Counted from the stretch's first letter, positions 47,043 through 56,451 are shown. The stretch: DNA of 64,000 nucleotides from Flavobacteriales bacterium (GCA_947497485.1 CANMHB010000004.1:164684-228683), one strand, 5' to 3'. Program-made: numbers and translations. Notes: generated by a model from the sequence alone, not told the origin.

Positions 47043-49097
47043 ATGTGTGGAATATTCGGTTGTGTAATAAGTAAAAGTGCATCGATAGAGTCACGTGAGG
47101 TAGAACGCATTTTGAGGAAGTTGGCCTTATATAGTGAGTCGCGCGGAAAGGATTCATCTGGCTTGGCGGTTTTAAATTCCAATGAAAGAAAGATTCAAGT
47201 TCTTAAGGGAAATATTCGAATAAAATCTTTACTCGACTCATCAAAAGTCAAAGAACTTATTAAAAAATCACTAAATCCAAAAAACTTTAATGAATTTAAT
47301 TATTTGAGTTTTGGACATGCACGATTAGTAACGGATGGTTCGCAGTTAATTGATTACAATAATCAGCCTGTGATTAAAGATAATCTTGTTACCATACATA
47401 ACGGAATCATAGTAAATGCAGATAATCTATGGACAAAAAATCAAGATTTAAATCGAGAATATCAAATTGATACGGAGATCATCAATACGTTACTTAATAA
47501 AAATTTAAAATCAGAAGAAAACATTTTTCAGGGTGTAGATAAAGCGTTGAATCAATTAGAAGGAAGTTATTCCATTGCATCCTATATTGGAGAAATGAAT
47601 GCTCTTCTTTTGGCAACAAATACGGGCTCACTTTATTTTAAATCTGATTTTAAAAGTTACTTGTTTTTTGCTTCAGAGGAATTTTATTTAAAAGAATTGG
47701 ATAAAAATGACTTTTTTCGAAAAAGTAAAGGCTCAAGGCAAATTAATAGATTAGGTCCAAATGAGAAACTATTTATCAATTTAACAGATTTTCAAATCCA
47801 ATATTTAACCATTGGTACAAAGGTAAATGAGTTCAATAATTTCACAATTGTAGAAGAACATATAAAAGGTTTGAATGACAAAAATGAACTCATTATTGAC
47901 TCAAAAAAATATAGAAGTGATACATACGGAATTGAGGAATTTGATAAATATCAATTAAATTTAGATGCAATTCGTGACATGAAAAGATGTTCGAAGTGTA
48001 TTCTACCCGAAACATTTCCTTTTATTCATTTTGATAAAGAAGGTGTATGCAATTATTGCAAAAACTACAAAAAGCGGAATTTCTCCAAGGATTTAGACAA
48101 TCTTTATAATCTTGTAGATCCTTATCGAAGACCACATGGACAGATTGATTGCATAGTTCCGTATAGTGGAGGAAGAGACTCAACATACGCATTACATTTA
48201 ATAAAGAATGAGTTAAAGTTAAACCCAATAACCTTAACATATGACTGGGGAATGGTTACCGATTTAGCAAGAAGAAATATTGCAAGAATTACTGGTAAAT
48301 TGGGAGTCGAAAACATCGTTGTGTCCGCAAATATTCGTTGGAAACGCGATAATATCCGGAAAAATATAGAGGCATGGCTTAAGAACCCAATTCTGGGAAT
48401 GATTCCATTGTTTATGGCTGGAGACAAATATTTCTTTTACTACACCAAACAGTTGAAAAAGAAAACTGGGATTAATTTAAATATATGGGGAATTAATAAT
48501 CTCGAAAATACAGATTTTAAAATTGGATTTGCAGGAATTAAACCGGATTTTGATAAAGAAAATCTCTATTCAATATCAACATTAAATAAGTTGAAGTTGT
48601 TTGGGTTTATATCTGAAAATATGATTTCGAATCCTAAGTATTTAAATCAATCAGTTTTTGACACGCTTGGCTCATTTGTCGTTAGATATTTCTCGAATAA
48701 AGAGGATTATTACCATTTATTCGACTATTATCAATGGAATGAATTAGAAATTAACGATATTCTTCAAAATACATATGGATGGGAAAAAGCAGACGATACA
48801 AAATCGACATGGAGAATCGGAGATGGAACTGCCTCGTTTTATAATTTCATATATTACACGGTTGCAGGTTTTACAGAGCATGATACATTTAGAAGTAATC
48901 AAATTAGGGAAAATTTAATAAATAGAGAAGAAGCTTTGAAAAGTGTCATGCATGAGAATATTCCAAGATATGAGTCATTGCGATGGTTCACTGATATAAT
49001 TGGTCTTGATTTTGTTTCAACCGTAAAACGAATTAATGAAATTCCAAAATTGTATAATCATCGTATGAATTTGATATTTCCAACCAATTTTAAATGA
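47043..49097 (+). CDS. Class II glutaminase fused to N-acetyl sugar amidotransferase (WbpG/PseA-like)
   Basis: A 684-residue fusion. Residues 1 to about 230 are an Ntn-type class II glutaminase: C2 (MCGIFGCVIS), SRGKDSSGLAV, FGHARLVTDGS and IHNGIIVN. Residues about 310-684 are an N-acetyl sugar amidotransferase of the WbpG kind: a zinc-type knuckle C316/C319 and C336/C339, PP-loop SGGRDST (375-381), then TYDWGMVTDLARRNIARITG and LNIWGINNLENTD. WbpG-type enzymes use ammonia to form an acetamidino group on a diamino-uronic acid or nonulosonate sugar and normally work with separate HisH/HisF-like partners; neither is seen here. The fused glutaminase probably supplies the ammonia instead. The end overlaps the next DUF354 gene by 4 bp. 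Confidence 0.88.
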   Translation: MCGIFGCVISKSASIESREVERILRKLALYSESRGKDSSGLAVLNSNERKIQVLKGNIRIKSLLDSSKVKELIKKSLNPKNFNEFNYLSFGHARLVTDGSQLIDYNNQPVIKDNLVTIHNGIIVNADNLWTKNQDLNREYQIDTEIINTLLNKNLKSEENIFQGVDKALNQLEGSYSIASYIGEMNALLLATNTGSLYFKSDFKSYLFFASEEFYLKELDKNDFFRKSKGSRQINRLGPNEKLFINLTDFQIQYLTIGTKVNEFNNFTIVEEHIKGLNDKNELIIDSKKYRSDTYGIEEFDKYQLNLDAIRDMKRCSKCILPETFPFIHFDKEGVCNYCKNYKKRNFSKDLDNLYNLVDPYRRPHGQIDCIVPYSGGRDSTYALHLIKNELKLNPITLTYDWGMVTDLARRNIARITGKLGVENIVVSANIRWKRDNIRKNIEAWLKNPILGMIPLFMAGDKYFFYYTKQLKKKTGINLNIWGINNLENTDFKIGFAGIKPDFDKENLYSISTLNKLKLFGFISENMISNPKYLNQSVFDTLGSFVVRYFSNKEDYYHLFDYYQWNELEINDILQNTYGWEKADDTKSTWRIGDGTASFYNFIYYTVAGFTEHDTFRSNQIRENLINREEALKSVMHENIPRYESLRWFTDIIGLDFVSTVKRINEIPKLYNHRMNLIFPTNFK

Positions 49098-50209
49098 AAG
49101 AAAAAAGATTTTTATTTTATCTTGGTCACCCAGCGCATTATCATATGTTTAGGGGTACTATATGCTATTTACGCGCAGAAAATTATCATGTAGATGTTTT
49201 AATTAAGAGCAAAGATATTCTTGAGGATCTTTTAAAAAAAGATAATTTTAGATACACGAATATTCTGCCTGAAGGTAGAAAAAACAATAAATTTCATATT
49301 TTTTATGGTTTACTTAAACGAATCTGGAGAATTTATAGATTTTGTTTGAAAAATAAACCTGATATTTTAATAGGTTCTGAGCCATCTATTCCTTATGTCG
49401 CTAAATTGATTCGAAAAACATCTATTATTTTTGTTGAAGATGACACGCATATTATTCCTTATTTTGCAAAAATTGCTTACCCTTTTGCGACTCACATTAT
49501 TTCTCCAAAAACTTGTGATTTGGGAAAATGGAATTACAAAAAAGTTAGTTATGACGGATATCAAAAACTACCTTATTTACATCCAAATCACTTTACACCT
49601 GATGAGTCGAAAGTATCATGTTTAAGAAGAGGAAATGGTCGTTATTTTTTAATTCGAGTTTCAAAATTATCTGCACATCATGATTTTGGTGTAGGTGGAA
49701 TATCAGAGGAAATAATTTTGAATTTAATTACAATTTTATCAGAACATGGTAAAGTTTATATTTCTAGCGAAGATAAGTTAGGAGAAAGATTAAAAACTTT
49801 CGAATTGAATTTTAATATTGCTGATATACATCATGCACTTTATTTTGCTGACATGTTAATAGGAGATAGTCAAAGTATGTCGGTTGAGGCGTCTTTACTT
49901 GGTACGCCCTCTATACGTTTTAGTGATTTTGCAGGAAAAATTGGTGTTTTGGAGGAATTAGAGCATAAATATAGGATGACATTTGGAATTCCATCTGATG
50001 ATCCGGATTTGCTTTATCTAAAGGTAAAGGAGTTATTATCAATTCCAAATTTAAAAGCTGATTTTCTCGAACGTAAAGAAGTTTTGTTGAAAGAAAAAAT
50101 TGATTCATTTATTTTTTTTACTTGGTTTCTTGAGAACTTTCCAAAGAGCCAAAAAATAATGCAAATCGAACCGGAATATCAATTGAGATTCCTTGATTTT
50201 AAATTTTGA
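49094..50209 (+). CDS. DUF354-family protein (second copy), predicted GT-B-like
   Basis: A 371-residue paralog of the protein at 44572. Matching segments occur in the same order: RFLFYLGHPAHYHMFRGTIC, KDILEDLL, VSYDGYQKLPYLHPNHFTP and LIGDSQSMSVEASLLGTPS. A role in sugar transfer or sugar-nucleotide processing is inferred from the fold resemblance only. It overlaps the amidotransferase gene by ATGA, so production of the two is probably coupled. A 114-bp gap without recognisable features separates it from the second sugar transferase. Confidence 0.83.
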   Translation: MKEKRFLFYLGHPAHYHMFRGTICYLRAENYHVDVLIKSKDILEDLLKKDNFRYTNILPEGRKNNKFHIFYGLLKRIWRIYRFCLKNKPDILIGSEPSIPYVAKLIRKTSIIFVEDDTHIIPYFAKIAYPFATHIISPKTCDLGKWNYKKVSYDGYQKLPYLHPNHFTPDESKVSCLRRGNGRYFLIRVSKLSAHHDFGVGGISEEIILNLITILSEHGKVYISSEDKLGERLKTFELNFNIADIHHALYFADMLIGDSQSMSVEASLLGTPSIRFSDFAGKIGVLEELEHKYRMTFGIPSDDPDLLYLKVKELLSIPNLKADFLERKEVLLKEKIDSFIFFTWFLENFPKSQKIMQIEPEYQLRFLDFKF

Positions 50210-50323
50210 AATGCCAGATTACTGCATAATAAATATAAAACATGATTCTAAAACTGAACTAATGTTATTTCTTCACGTATTGTAAAAAGTATAATTCAAA
50301 GTCAATAGAGCATTCTTTTTTCG

Positions 50324-51199
50324 ATGATTAGAATAAACATTCAAAACAATCAATCGCTTCAAGTTCAATTAAACGAATTGAACCATAAGCTAAAATTAAA
50401 CCCTACTGAGTGTGAAATTCACATAACTAGTTATAAATCAATTAAGTTAGATTTTCAAAGTAGAACGCCTTTTGGCAACCTTCTGTTGCCTTATTTTTTT
50501 TTAACTCGACGTGTATTACCTAAAATTTCTTTGATTAAAGAAATTTCATTTATTAAAAAATATAGAATCCATTCTTTTACTGAAATTTTGGGTAGAATGT
50601 ATTATGCAGGATTAGAAGTTTTGGAATTTAAAGAAATAGATGATAATTATCAGATTTTCTGCTGTAGGACAAATGAGCCAAACTTAAAAAAATATTATAA
50701 TGAAGGAATTTTAATTAAAATAGATCGAATTGGATTAAAAGGTAAACAATTTGGTTTGTTTAAATTGAGAACCATGCATCCATATTCAGAGTTTATTCAA
50801 AGTTTGATTTTAGAAAAGTATGGCTTATCTTCTTCAGGTAAAATTCATAATGATATTCGTTTGACGCGATATGGTAAGTTTTTTAGACGCTATTACATAG
50901 ATGAGCTTCCTCAATTAATAAATTTTATGAAAGGAGATTTAAAATTAGTAGGGATAAGACCAGTTGGAAAAACCTATTTTGAAAATCTACCGACAGAGTT
51001 AAAGGTTTTAAGATCAGAATTGAAACCTGGATGTATCCCTCCATATGTTGCGGAAGGACTTAAACCTTCAGCAAAAAATGCAACAGAATCCGAAATGAGG
51101 TATGCTGAAAAATATAAGAAAAACCCAATTATTACCGATTTTACCTATTTTTGGAAATCAGTTTTCAGTATCCTTTTTAAATCAATCAGAAGTCAATAA
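50324..51199 (+). CDS. Bacterial sugar transferase, short form (Bacteroidota type)
   Basis: A 291-residue relative of the C-terminal two thirds of the protein at 45675, without its N-terminal membrane helices. Shared core: FGLFKLRTMHPYSEFIQ, SGKIHNDIRLTRYGKFFRR, YYIDELPQLINFMKGDLKLV, GIRPVGKTY and KPGCIPPYV. The Asp-Glu dyad of phosphoglycosyl transferases is present (YIDELPQL), and a single hydrophobic stretch near 47-62 (PFGNLLLPYFFLTRRVLPK) may be the re-entrant membrane helix. It is a good candidate for the priming enzyme that starts the glycan on undecaprenyl phosphate, as it directly precedes the export genes (3 bp before the wza-like gene). Confidence 0.83.
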   Translation: MIRINIQNNQSLQVQLNELNHKLKLNPTECEIHITSYKSIKLDFQSRTPFGNLLLPYFFLTRRVLPKISLIKEISFIKKYRIHSFTEILGRMYYAGLEVLEFKEIDDNYQIFCCRTNEPNLKKYYNEGILIKIDRIGLKGKQFGLFKLRTMHPYSEFIQSLILEKYGLSSSGKIHNDIRLTRYGKFFRRYYIDELPQLINFMKGDLKLVGIRPVGKTYFENLPTELKVLRSELKPGCIPPYVAEGLKPSAKNATESEMRYAEKYKKNPIITDFTYFWKSVFSILFKSIRSQ

Positions 51200-51202
51200 T
51201 CA

Positions 51203-51976
51203 ATGAAAAAACAATTTTACTCTTTTTTGATATTGGTATTTTTACAATCTTGTAAAGTAAGTCAGGATATAAAATATTTGCAAGGAGAAATAAATATGCA
51301 AAATGCTTTAAGTCATTCTACTTATAAATTGATTGTTCAGAACAACGATATTCTTTTCGTCAATCTTACTACAAATAACAAAGAAATAAATGAAATTTTT
51401 TCAGCGAAGTCTTTAGGTTCATCTGCAACTGTAAACTACCCAAGTTATGAGAATGGTCTCGCCTTTTATAGTGGATATAAAGTAAATGAACAAGGTGAGA
51501 TTATTTTTCCAATGATAGGAAGTGTTCAAGTCGCTGGGAAATCTACCTCGCAAATTGAAAAAACAATTCGAGACAAATTTTTAGATTATGCAAATGAGGT
51601 AAATGTAACAGTCAAATTGGGTAACTTTAAAGTCACAATTTTAGGAGATCTTAAATCACCAAAAACGATAAACGTTCCTGATGAAAAAATGTCTATTTTT
51701 GAGCTGATAGGAGTAGCGGGAGATATCAATTTAACTGCTGATTTAAAAAATGTCATATTACTCAGAGAAAGCAACGGGAAGGTAGAAAAGAAGGTAATCG
51801 ATTTAACCAGTAGTTCGCTCATAAATTCTGATAATTATTTCCTAAAACAAAATGATATTGTATATATACCTCCTAAAAAGAACAAATTTATTATCAACAA
51901 TTACTCTCAGTATTTTAATTCTATTATTGGCGGAGTTTCCATTTTACTATCCATTACTTCGATAATTTTAAGATGA
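51203..51976 (+). CDS. Polysaccharide export lipoprotein (Wza/OPX family)
   Basis: A 257-residue protein with a lipoprotein signal peptide ending LQSC (lipidated C17). A polysaccharide-export domain (about 45-130; YKLIVQNNDILFVNL, YKVNEQGEIIFPMIGSVQVA) and one SLBB domain (about 132-205; FKVTILGDLKSPKTINVPDE) follow, then a C-terminal hydrophobic helix (about 234-256). OPX proteins form the outer-membrane or periplasmic channel for capsule and exopolysaccharide. The end overlaps the Wzc-like gene by 4 bp (ATGA), the usual OPX-PCP pairing. Confidence 0.9.
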   Translation: MKKQFYSFLILVFLQSCKVSQDIKYLQGEINMQNALSHSTYKLIVQNNDILFVNLTTNNKEINEIFSAKSLGSSATVNYPSYENGLAFYSGYKVNEQGEIIFPMIGSVQVAGKSTSQIEKTIRDKFLDYANEVNVTVKLGNFKVTILGDLKSPKTINVPDEKMSIFELIGVAGDINLTADLKNVILLRESNGKVEKKVIDLTSSSLINSDNYFLKQNDIVYIPPKKNKFIINNYSQYFNSIIGGVSILLSITSIILR

Positions 51977-54393
51977 CAGACAAGGAAATATTTTTACTGA
52001 AACAAAATGAGATAGCTAATCGGAATTTCTTCTTGAAATTTTTAAAACTTCTCGTTCGAAAAATATGGCTAGCTATAAGTTTGATTGTCCTATTTTTCTT
52101 AATAAGCTTCTTTATAGTTCGCTATTCGATTCCTGATTATGAAGCAAATTCTCAAATATTAATCAAAGGGGTTGATCAAAAGTCGCCATTATTAGAGGAT
52201 AAAATATTCGATGATTTAGATAAAATGAGTTCATTCAATTCCTTAGAAAATGAAATACGTGTTTTAAATTCAAGGGATATAGTTGCAAAAGTAGTAGACA
52301 CATTAAATTTGCAATTTAGTTATTTTATTGTAGGGAAATACACCGGATTTAAGAAACTAGCTGTATACTCAGATTCACCTTACAAAGTTGAAATTGAATC
52401 ATCCATGTCGGATTCTGTAGTCCCCTTCTCATTTTTGATTAGGCAGATTGATAAAAATAGAATCCAAGTAAATTGTGATGAACTGGGTTTTTCAAAAGTT
52501 GTTGGATTTGATCATTATTTCCTTTTTAACAATTCTAACGTTAGATTCAAAATTTCTAAAAATAATTTTAGTAGTTATTCTTTACGGACTCTGCAAGTGA
52601 ATGTGAATACAAGGAATGGAGCCATTAATCAAAACCTCAGTTCTTTAATAATCGAAAAGGTGGATGAGAAAAATAGTTCTATTTTAAATTTAAGATATTA
52701 TTCAGATTGTCCTGATAAATCAAAATTATTTCTTGAAGCTCTTCACAATGTATACAATAACCAATCAATAAAAGAAAATAGTTATTCTGTTGAAAATACA
52801 GATAAGTTCATAAATGACCGATTGATTGATTTAGGAGAGACACTTGGAATAATTGAGAAAAACATCAAAGATTATAAAAAGACAAATGACATTGCAGATT
52901 TAGCATCAGAAACGAATGAAACAGTTTTTAGGCTTGGTGAATACGAAAAGGACTATTTACAAGCTAATATTCAGCTTGAGTTAGGTCAACTTATGAAGTC
53001 TCAGTTAAGAAAAATAACCACCAAAGATTTAATTCCGACAAATCTCGGTTTTGAAGATTTTGCAATTGAAAAATCGATTATTGAGCATAACGAACTAGTT
53101 CTTCTTCTTTTACAAGAATTAAAAAATTCAAATAATAAAAATCCAAAAGTAATTAATCTAGAGAAACAGATTTCTGATCTCCGCACTGCAATAAATAATA
53201 GTGTAGATAATTTAATTTTAGCCAAACAAAAGCAAATAAACTTAGCTTCTGAACCACTTGAGGATAGAAAAAATAGACTTAATAAGTTTCCAGAATATGA
53301 GCAAGTATTGAGAGAATTAAATAGAAACCAAAAGTTAAAAGAAGAGATATTTTTATATTTATTGAAGAAGAAAGAAGAAAATAAATTATCTGGAGCAATA
53401 ATATCGGGTAAAGGATTGTGGGTTCAAAAGCCTTTTGCAAATCAAGATCCAATTAATCCTAATAAAACTAAATATTATGGGTATAGTCTAGTTCTTTCCA
53501 TTGGGATATTTTTGATTTACGTGTATATTCTTCTGTATTTGAAAAATACATTGGATAGGAAAGAAGATATTATTAATGCAGGTTTAAATTACATAGGTAG
53601 TATCACGCATAAAGAGTCGAAAGATTACCTCGTGGTAAAAAATGGTGCTAAAAATCGAATAAATGAAGATTTTCGAAAGATTCGTTCTAGTCTGTTTTTT
53701 TCAATTGAAGATGTAATTAAAGATAATAATTGCCCATTAATATGTGTAACTAGTCATTCACCTTCCGAAGGAAAAAGTTTCTGTTCATTGAATTTATCGG
53801 CTTCATTTGCTTTGGTTGGTAAAAAAGTTCTCTTAATAGATTTAGATTTGCGTTCTCCTTCATTACACAAGTATCTTGATGTTAACAATGAATTAGGTAT
53901 GACGGATTTTTTATTGCAACAGAGAAATGATATTTTATCTTTTATTTCACAGCCATTGGAGTCTGAAAATTTCTACTTTTTGAACTCTGGTAGTATCCCG
54001 CCTAATCCATCCGAATTAATAATGTCTAATCGTTTTATGAATGTTATTAATGAACTAAAAAAGGAATTTGATGTAATTATTCTTGACACACCACCGATAA
54101 GTTTGGTAACCGACACGAACATCATTTTAAAAATGACAGATATTAATCTTTTTATTTCAAGAATGAATTATACAAGAATTGAGTTCTTAAAAAACATAAA
54201 AAGCATCATTGATACGGGAGGATTTGATAATTCATATGTTGTTTTCAATGATGAGAAATTTGATGTTTTAGAACGTTACGGCTATGGCTATGGCTATGGC
54301 TATGGATACGGCTACGGCTATGGAAGTAACTATTATGTTGATGAAAAACCACCGAGAATTTGGTGGAATCCATTTACTTGGTTTAAAAAGTAA
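51973..54393 (+). CDS. Wzc-like polysaccharide co-polymerase and BY-kinase
   Basis: An 806-residue inner-membrane PCP-2a protein. Wzz-type domain with membrane helices near 30-50 and 505-525 and periplasmic coiled-coil region (about 265-460), then a cytoplasmic tyrosine-kinase domain: Walker A with K601 in SPSEGKSF, Walker A' VLLIDLDLRSPS, Walker B VIILDTPPISLVTD. The tail is eight Tyr-Gly units (769-784) followed by SNYYVDE, a dense cluster of candidate autophosphorylation tyrosines. With the OPX protein it controls chain length and export. Kinase-type regulation by cycles of tail phosphorylation is known for Wzc and inferred here. Confidence 0.92.
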   Translation: MTDKEIFLLKQNEIANRNFFLKFLKLLVRKIWLAISLIVLFFLISFFIVRYSIPDYEANSQILIKGVDQKSPLLEDKIFDDLDKMSSFNSLENEIRVLNSRDIVAKVVDTLNLQFSYFIVGKYTGFKKLAVYSDSPYKVEIESSMSDSVVPFSFLIRQIDKNRIQVNCDELGFSKVVGFDHYFLFNNSNVRFKISKNNFSSYSLRTLQVNVNTRNGAINQNLSSLIIEKVDEKNSSILNLRYYSDCPDKSKLFLEALHNVYNNQSIKENSYSVENTDKFINDRLIDLGETLGIIEKNIKDYKKTNDIADLASETNETVFRLGEYEKDYLQANIQLELGQLMKSQLRKITTKDLIPTNLGFEDFAIEKSIIEHNELVLLLLQELKNSNNKNPKVINLEKQISDLRTAINNSVDNLILAKQKQINLASEPLEDRKNRLNKFPEYEQVLRELNRNQKLKEEIFLYLLKKKEENKLSGAIISGKGLWVQKPFANQDPINPNKTKYYGYSLVLSIGIFLIYVYILLYLKNTLDRKEDIINAGLNYIGSITHKESKDYLVVKNGAKNRINEDFRKIRSSLFFSIEDVIKDNNCPLICVTSHSPSEGKSFCSLNLSASFALVGKKVLLIDLDLRSPSLHKYLDVNNELGMTDFLLQQRNDILSFISQPLESENFYFLNSGSIPPNPSELIMSNRFMNVINELKKEFDVIILDTPPISLVTDTNIILKMTDINLFISRMNYTRIEFLKNIKSIIDTGGFDNSYVVFNDEKFDVLERYGYGYGYGYGYGYGYGSNYYVDEKPPRIWWNPFTWFKK
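54277..54324 (+). repeat. Hexanucleotide repeat encoding (Tyr-Gly)8
   Basis: Eight consecutive 6-bp units of the form TA(T/C)GG(C/A) make up the kinase tail of the Wzc-like protein. Because the unit is two codons, slippage changes the number of Tyr-Gly pairs without breaking the frame. Confidence 0.9.
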
Positions 54394-54444
54394 ATTCATT
54401 TAGAAATATTTAAACCAATAACCTAAAATTATCTAATCTAAAAA

Positions 54445-55323
54445 ATGCATCGCTTTTACCGATTCATTACAACTAAATTGATTTTAAGTGAATCTTTTTA
54501 TTTGTTAGGGATGATATTTGTTCGATTATCACGTAAACTAAAAAAGCAATTTAGTTCCTCGGAAAAAGAATTTGTTACCATTACAAATTTCATGGGAGAT
54601 ATATCAATGCGAGTTGATCGAAATAGTTATATGGGAGGAAGCATATTTTGGAATGGTTTTCACCATGCAAGTGAATTGATTTTCTTGAATAAGTATTTAA
54701 AGGCTGATATGACCTTCGTTGATATTGGTGCAAATCAAGGGGAATTCACCTTATTTGCGGCTAAAAAAATTAAAAATGGATACGTTCATGCTTTTGAACC
54801 AACTCCATTTCAACTAGGTCTACTCGAACATAATTTAATTTTGAATAAGTTTGAAAATGTATCAATTCACAAGTTCGGATTGTTTGATAAAAATTGCACA
54901 ATGGATGTATTTACGTCCGATAACCCAGAAAGTGATGGTGCCGTAAATGAAGGATTATCATCTTTATTCAAAGCAGGTGGTAGAAATATCGTTGAAGCAA
55001 CTATTGAATTGAAAGTTTTTGATGAGCTTTATTTTGATGTATTAGATCGATTGGATGTTGTGAAAATTGATATCGAAGGGGCGGAATTATTTGCGTTGAA
55101 AGGTATGATGAAATCAATTGACAAGTTTAGACCTTTAATTTTAATGGAAATCAACGAAATTGCTATGCAAGAAGCTGGCTATACAAAAGAAGATCTGCTA
55201 TCTTTTCTATTGCCATTTGAATATAAGTTTTACAAGATTTATCGTGGTAAGCCGATAAAGTTGAGTAGTTTGGAAGAAGTTGTTTTTGGAAATTTCATTT
55301 TTACAACTGAGGAACTATCTTGA
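54445..55323 (+). CDS. FkbM-family methyltransferase
   Basis: A 292-residue SAM-dependent enzyme with MTFVDIGANQGEFTLFAAKK (about 90-109), the acidic strand VHAFEPTPFQ and the FkbM-type segment VVKIDIEGAELFALKGMMK (about 208-226). It most likely O-methylates a sugar of the surface glycan. It comes 51 bp after the export kinase and its stop overlaps the TTG start of the next glycosyltransferase (TTGA). Compared with the other FkbM protein at 38418, the SAM motif is more canonical (DIGANQG against DIGAGIG). Confidence 0.88.
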   Translation: MHRFYRFITTKLILSESFYLLGMIFVRLSRKLKKQFSSSEKEFVTITNFMGDISMRVDRNSYMGGSIFWNGFHHASELIFLNKYLKADMTFVDIGANQGEFTLFAAKKIKNGYVHAFEPTPFQLGLLEHNLILNKFENVSIHKFGLFDKNCTMDVFTSDNPESDGAVNEGLSSLFKAGGRNIVEATIELKVFDELYFDVLDRLDVVKIDIEGAELFALKGMMKSIDKFRPLILMEINEIAMQEAGYTKEDLLSFLLPFEYKFYKIYRGKPIKLSSLEEVVFGNFIFTTEELS

Positions 55324-56435
55324 ATCCACAACACATTTTATTTCTTACAAATTGGTATCCTACAAAAGAAAACCCGAGTTTTGGGATTTTTGTAAAACGT
55401 CATGCTGAAGCCATCTCTGAAAATTTTAGTATGACTGTCGTTCACTTGTTATTTGAACAAGGCAAAGGAATTTTAAAAATTTCGTTTATCAAAAGTGAAA
55501 TTCATACTAATACATATACGTTAAAGGTTTCAGGAAGATTGTTTAAACTTGTTTATTATATGCCTCAACTCGTGTCCAGGATAGTTGAAAGGAAATTACG
55601 AAAACAAGGTTTGTCTGCTGAGTTCGATTTAATTATTTCAAATGTTATTTTTAATTCGGGAATAGTTGGTTATTTTCTTTCAAGAAAACTGAATATTAGA
55701 CAATTGCACATTGAACATTGGTCTGGGGTTAAAAACTTTATCGAAAGGAATATTTTAAGAAAAAAAGCTAAACAAGCGATTTCAAATATGGCATCAATAC
55801 TTGTAGTTTCAAAACAGCTTGAAAATACGATTATATCAATTGATGCAAGCAAAAAAGTTCATATAGTTCCCAATGTTATTTCTGATTATTTTAAATTCTC
55901 AGCGGCTACACGTAATAATGAGAAATTAGTTTTTTTGGCGGTTGCTAACTGGAAATATCCGAAGCGATTAGATTTGATAATTGATGGATTAACATTATTT
56001 CAAGAAAAAAATCCGAATATTGATTTTGATTTGAGGTTAATTGGCCAAGGACCTTTACTAACTGAATCACTTTTAGAAGGACTAAAATTTAGTGTAGAAC
56101 GAATTAAGGCAATTGATAATAGAGATCTCCCGAAAATTTATAATGAATCAGACTTTTTACTTCATTTTTCGGATTTTGAAACTTTTTCAATTGTCCCGTT
56201 AGAAGCGATGGCCTGTGGTTGCCCAGTAATTGGAAGTAGGGTAGGAATTCTTCCTGACTTTATTAATAATTCAAATGGTCGAATTGTAGATAACGATAAA
56301 AATATCATTTCAGAAGCGATAACCGAATGCGTTCATTCGAGCTTTTCAAGACTAGATATTTCCAATCAGATTAATAATCTTTTTTCAAAGGATACCATTG
56401 CTGCTAAATTCAAGCAAATTCTATTAGATACTTAG
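55320..56435 (+). CDS. Family 4 glycosyltransferase
   Basis: A 371-residue GT-B protein: HILFLTNWYPTKENPSFGIF at the N terminus, HWSGVKNFIERNILRKKAKQ, HIVPNVISDYF in the linker, and donor-site HFSDFETFSIVPLEAMACGC followed by PVIGSRVGILPDFI. It is a retaining sugar transferase expected at the cytoplasmic membrane face. The start is TTG overlapping the FkbM stop. It is the last plus-strand gene before two minus-strand genes; a hairpin lies in the 63-bp convergent gap. Confidence 0.9.
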   Translation: MNPQHILFLTNWYPTKENPSFGIFVKRHAEAISENFSMTVVHLLFEQGKGILKISFIKSEIHTNTYTLKVSGRLFKLVYYMPQLVSRIVERKLRKQGLSAEFDLIISNVIFNSGIVGYFLSRKLNIRQLHIEHWSGVKNFIERNILRKKAKQAISNMASILVVSKQLENTIISIDASKKVHIVPNVISDYFKFSAATRNNEKLVFLAVANWKYPKRLDLIIDGLTLFQEKNPNIDFDLRLIGQGPLLTESLLEGLKFSVERIKAIDNRDLPKIYNESDFLLHFSDFETFSIVPLEAMACGCPVIGSRVGILPDFINNSNGRIVDNDKNIISEAITECVHSSFSRLDISNQINNLFSKDTIAAKFKQILLDT

Positions 56436-56451
56436 ATTTTCAAGTTTAAAG

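Noticed and set aside
45675..51199. Sugar transferases as degraded pseudogenes
   Set aside because: Both lack the standard GPVFFxQ segment but are full open frames with the catalytic Asp-Glu dyad and match a recognised Bacteroidota sub-type.
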